Shown: piece by piece, positions 6,287-6,720 of the stretch
How the letters are laid out: each line of letters opens with the position of its first letter
Numbering within the stretch: the first letter of the stretch is position 1
The notes under the pieces: model-generated
What the model saw: the letters and a program-made list of their open reading frames with translations, nothing else
What the model was told of the DNA's origin: nothing
The model's database searches: none
Source of the DNA: an uncultured Moraxella sp.
GTDB taxonomy: Bacteria > Pseudomonadota > Gammaproteobacteria > Pseudomonadales > Moraxellaceae
Direction of reading: 5' to 3'
DNA length: 6,720 nt
NCBI GenBank assembly: GCA_927911235.1
Contig: CAKMOY010000048.1
Span: forward strand, 1-6,720
Position numbers and translations under genes: made by a program

Positions 6287-6389
6287 GGGATTGCTCCTGC
6301 TTGTTAAAAAAATGGTTGTAGCTTGGGCAAAAAATAACACCCAACATTTTAAAATGAATTTTATTTGACAAATGTTTTATCATTCATTT

Positions 6390-6418
6390 ATTATAGACCT
6401 TTAATATATTGGTTACAA
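6390..6418 (-). promoter_or_regulatory. Sigma70 promoter of the minus-strand cluster
   Basis: Reading the minus strand, TTGTAA (6418-6413) is followed by a 17-base spacer and a consensus TATAAT (6395-6390). It predicts a transcript start near 6383 and a leader of roughly 97 bases before the ATG at 6286. Confidence 0.65.
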
Positions 6419-6423
6419 CCAAT
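6408..6423. promoter_or_regulatory. Perfect dyad over the -35 element (candidate operator)
   Basis: ATTGGTT-AC-AACCAAT is a 7-bp perfect inverted repeat with a 2-base centre covering the -35 hexamer of the minus-strand promoter. Its position suits a dimeric repressor. No regulator gene is visible in the window. Confidence 0.45.
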
Positions 6424-6449
6424 TATCAGTGTATTTTAACAAACAAAAC

Positions 6450-6478
6450 TTGACACTTAACACTGTTTACCATTATCT
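6450..6478 (+). promoter_or_regulatory. Promoter of the lipoprotein gene
   Basis: TTGACA (6450-6455), 17-base spacer, TTATCT (6473-6478), which overlaps a small dyad TTATC-T-GATAA at 6473-6483. It lies about 55 bases before the ATG. A second plus-strand candidate (TTGACA 6365-6370, TATTAT 6389-6394) overlaps the -10 of the opposing promoter, so the two would compete. Confidence 0.5.
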
Positions 6479-6532
6479 GATAAATTGTGAAATTTAAGTT
6501 TATTTTTATCAAAACAAATTAATGAGGTCTTT

Positions 6533-6720
6533 ATGAAAAAACTTGCCACATTGCCTGTCATCATCGCTACCGCCTTGACAATCACAGCGTGTAATAATGA
6601 TAACAACAGCCATAACAGCAACGCCAACAACAACCCAATAACCCAACAACTAACCCAACAACTAACCCAACAACGAATCCAACAACGAATCCAACAACGA
6701 ATCCAACAACGAATCCAACA
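6533..6720 (+). CDS. Lipoprotein, 5' part, entering a repeat linker (runs off the window)
   Basis: ATG at 6533 with GAGGT a few bases upstream opens a lipoprotein signal peptide, MKKLATLPVIIATALTITAC, with lipobox ITAC and Cys20 as the lipidated residue. The mature end starts NNDNNSHNSNANNN, an Asn/Ser-rich tether, and then enters a 12-bp tandem repeat. In the ATG frame the repeat reads TQQL/TQQR/IQQR, while one frame away it reads NPTT. Unit variants are silent only in the NPTT frame, so a base seems to be missing near 6634-6639 and the real linker is probably (NPTT)n. Such tethers are common at the N-terminus of surface-exposed lipoproteins. The functional domain lies beyond the window, so the role cannot be named. 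Confidence 0.72.
   Translation, partial: MKKLATLPVIIATALTITACNNDNNSHNSNANNNPITQQLTQQLTQQRIQQRIQQRIQQRIQ
6640..6720 (+). repeat. 12-bp tandem repeat in the lipoprotein linker
   Basis: Six full units plus nine bases of a seventh, continuing past the window. Two units are AACCCAACAACT, one AACCCAACAACG, then AATCCAACAACG. The unit is a multiple of three, so copy-number change alters linker length without changing frame. Confidence 0.9.

Larger units (their letters stand above)
6287..6532. other. Divergent intergenic regulatory region
   Basis: A 246-base gene-free, very AT-rich stretch between the divergent minus-strand cluster and the lipoprotein gene. It holds the two opposing promoters and two dyads described separately. 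I see no RNA gene or further open frame of substance in it. Confidence 0.7.

Noticed and set aside
5591..6340. Longer form of the DUF4189-like protein starting 18 codons upstream
   Set aside because: The extra residues carry no ribosome-binding site and would sit before a normal Lys-Lys signal peptide start that has AGGAG at the right distance.
6105..6383. Minus-strand 92-aa open frame overlapping the start of the DUF4189-like gene
   Set aside because: It is an alternate-frame shadow of the same coding sequence, and most of its unique 5' part is the leader.
6421..6485. Fur-box-like ATTATC/GATAA sequences upstream of the lipoprotein
   Set aside because: Only short matches such as TTATC-T-GATAA exist, without a convincing 19-base Fur box, so no iron regulation is claimed.
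6640..6720. Phase-variable tetranucleotide (CAAC) tract as in some Moraxella genes
   Set aside because: CAAC occurs within the unit, but the repeating unit is 12 bases, so gain or loss of units keeps the frame and cannot switch the gene on and off.
1..6720. CRISPR array, insertion sequence, tRNA or rRNA
   Set aside because: No spaced direct repeats, transposase-like frames with terminal inverted repeats, or structural RNA motifs were seen on either strand.

Overview
The window is AT-rich and reads like a gammaproteobacterial chromosome, most probably Moraxellaceae (Moraxella or a close relative). That placement is an inference: it rests on the DEDDh exonuclease beside a PBP4-type dacB with a C-terminal SGLCRD segment, on the AT-rich coding style, and on a lipoprotein with an NPTT-type linker. 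I could not run a database search.

Positions 1-2279 (+ strand) hold two housekeeping-type genes. The first is a DnaQ-like 3'-5' exonuclease (about 65-719) ending in a weak intrinsic terminator. The second is dacB, the D-alanyl-D-alanine carboxypeptidase/endopeptidase PBP4 (about 800-2279). Both look complete in content, but their best Shine-Dalgarno/ATG starts lie out of frame with the body by one base, and dacB has a second one-base break near 1876-1895 that separates the SxxK and SxN motifs from the KTG motif.

Positions 2285-6286 (- strand) hold six consecutive genes for small exported proteins, transcribed right to left: a DUF4189-like Cys-rich protein (5591-6286), an intrinsic terminator, a Sel1-repeat protein (4635-5510), an unrecognised 174-aa protein (4106-4630), a DUF6636-like protein with a disrupted start (3643-4078), an unrecognised 150-aa protein (3174-3626) and a DUF3298-type protein (2285-3130). 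Their mature parts are unrelated, yet their signal peptides and leaders are visibly related at the DNA level and form a mosaic. Every mature product has an even number of cysteines, which fits oxidised periplasmic or surface proteins. This mosaic cluster of exported proteins is the most interesting part of the window. An array of periplasmic immunity or envelope-defence proteins is one hypothesis, but it is not demonstrated.

Positions 6287-6532 are a divergent regulatory region. It has a good sigma70 promoter for the minus-strand cluster, with a perfect 7-bp-arm dyad over its -35 element, and a separate promoter for the plus-strand gene. Positions 6533-6720 are the 5' end of a lipoprotein gene that runs into a 12-bp tandem repeat and off the window.

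Five genes (exonuclease, dacB twice, DUF6636-like, lipoprotein) show apparent one-base frame breaks, nearly all at short homopolymers. This density points to assembly or sequencing indels, or less likely to a slippage-prone or decaying locus. Start and stop coordinates of those genes should be read with that in mind.
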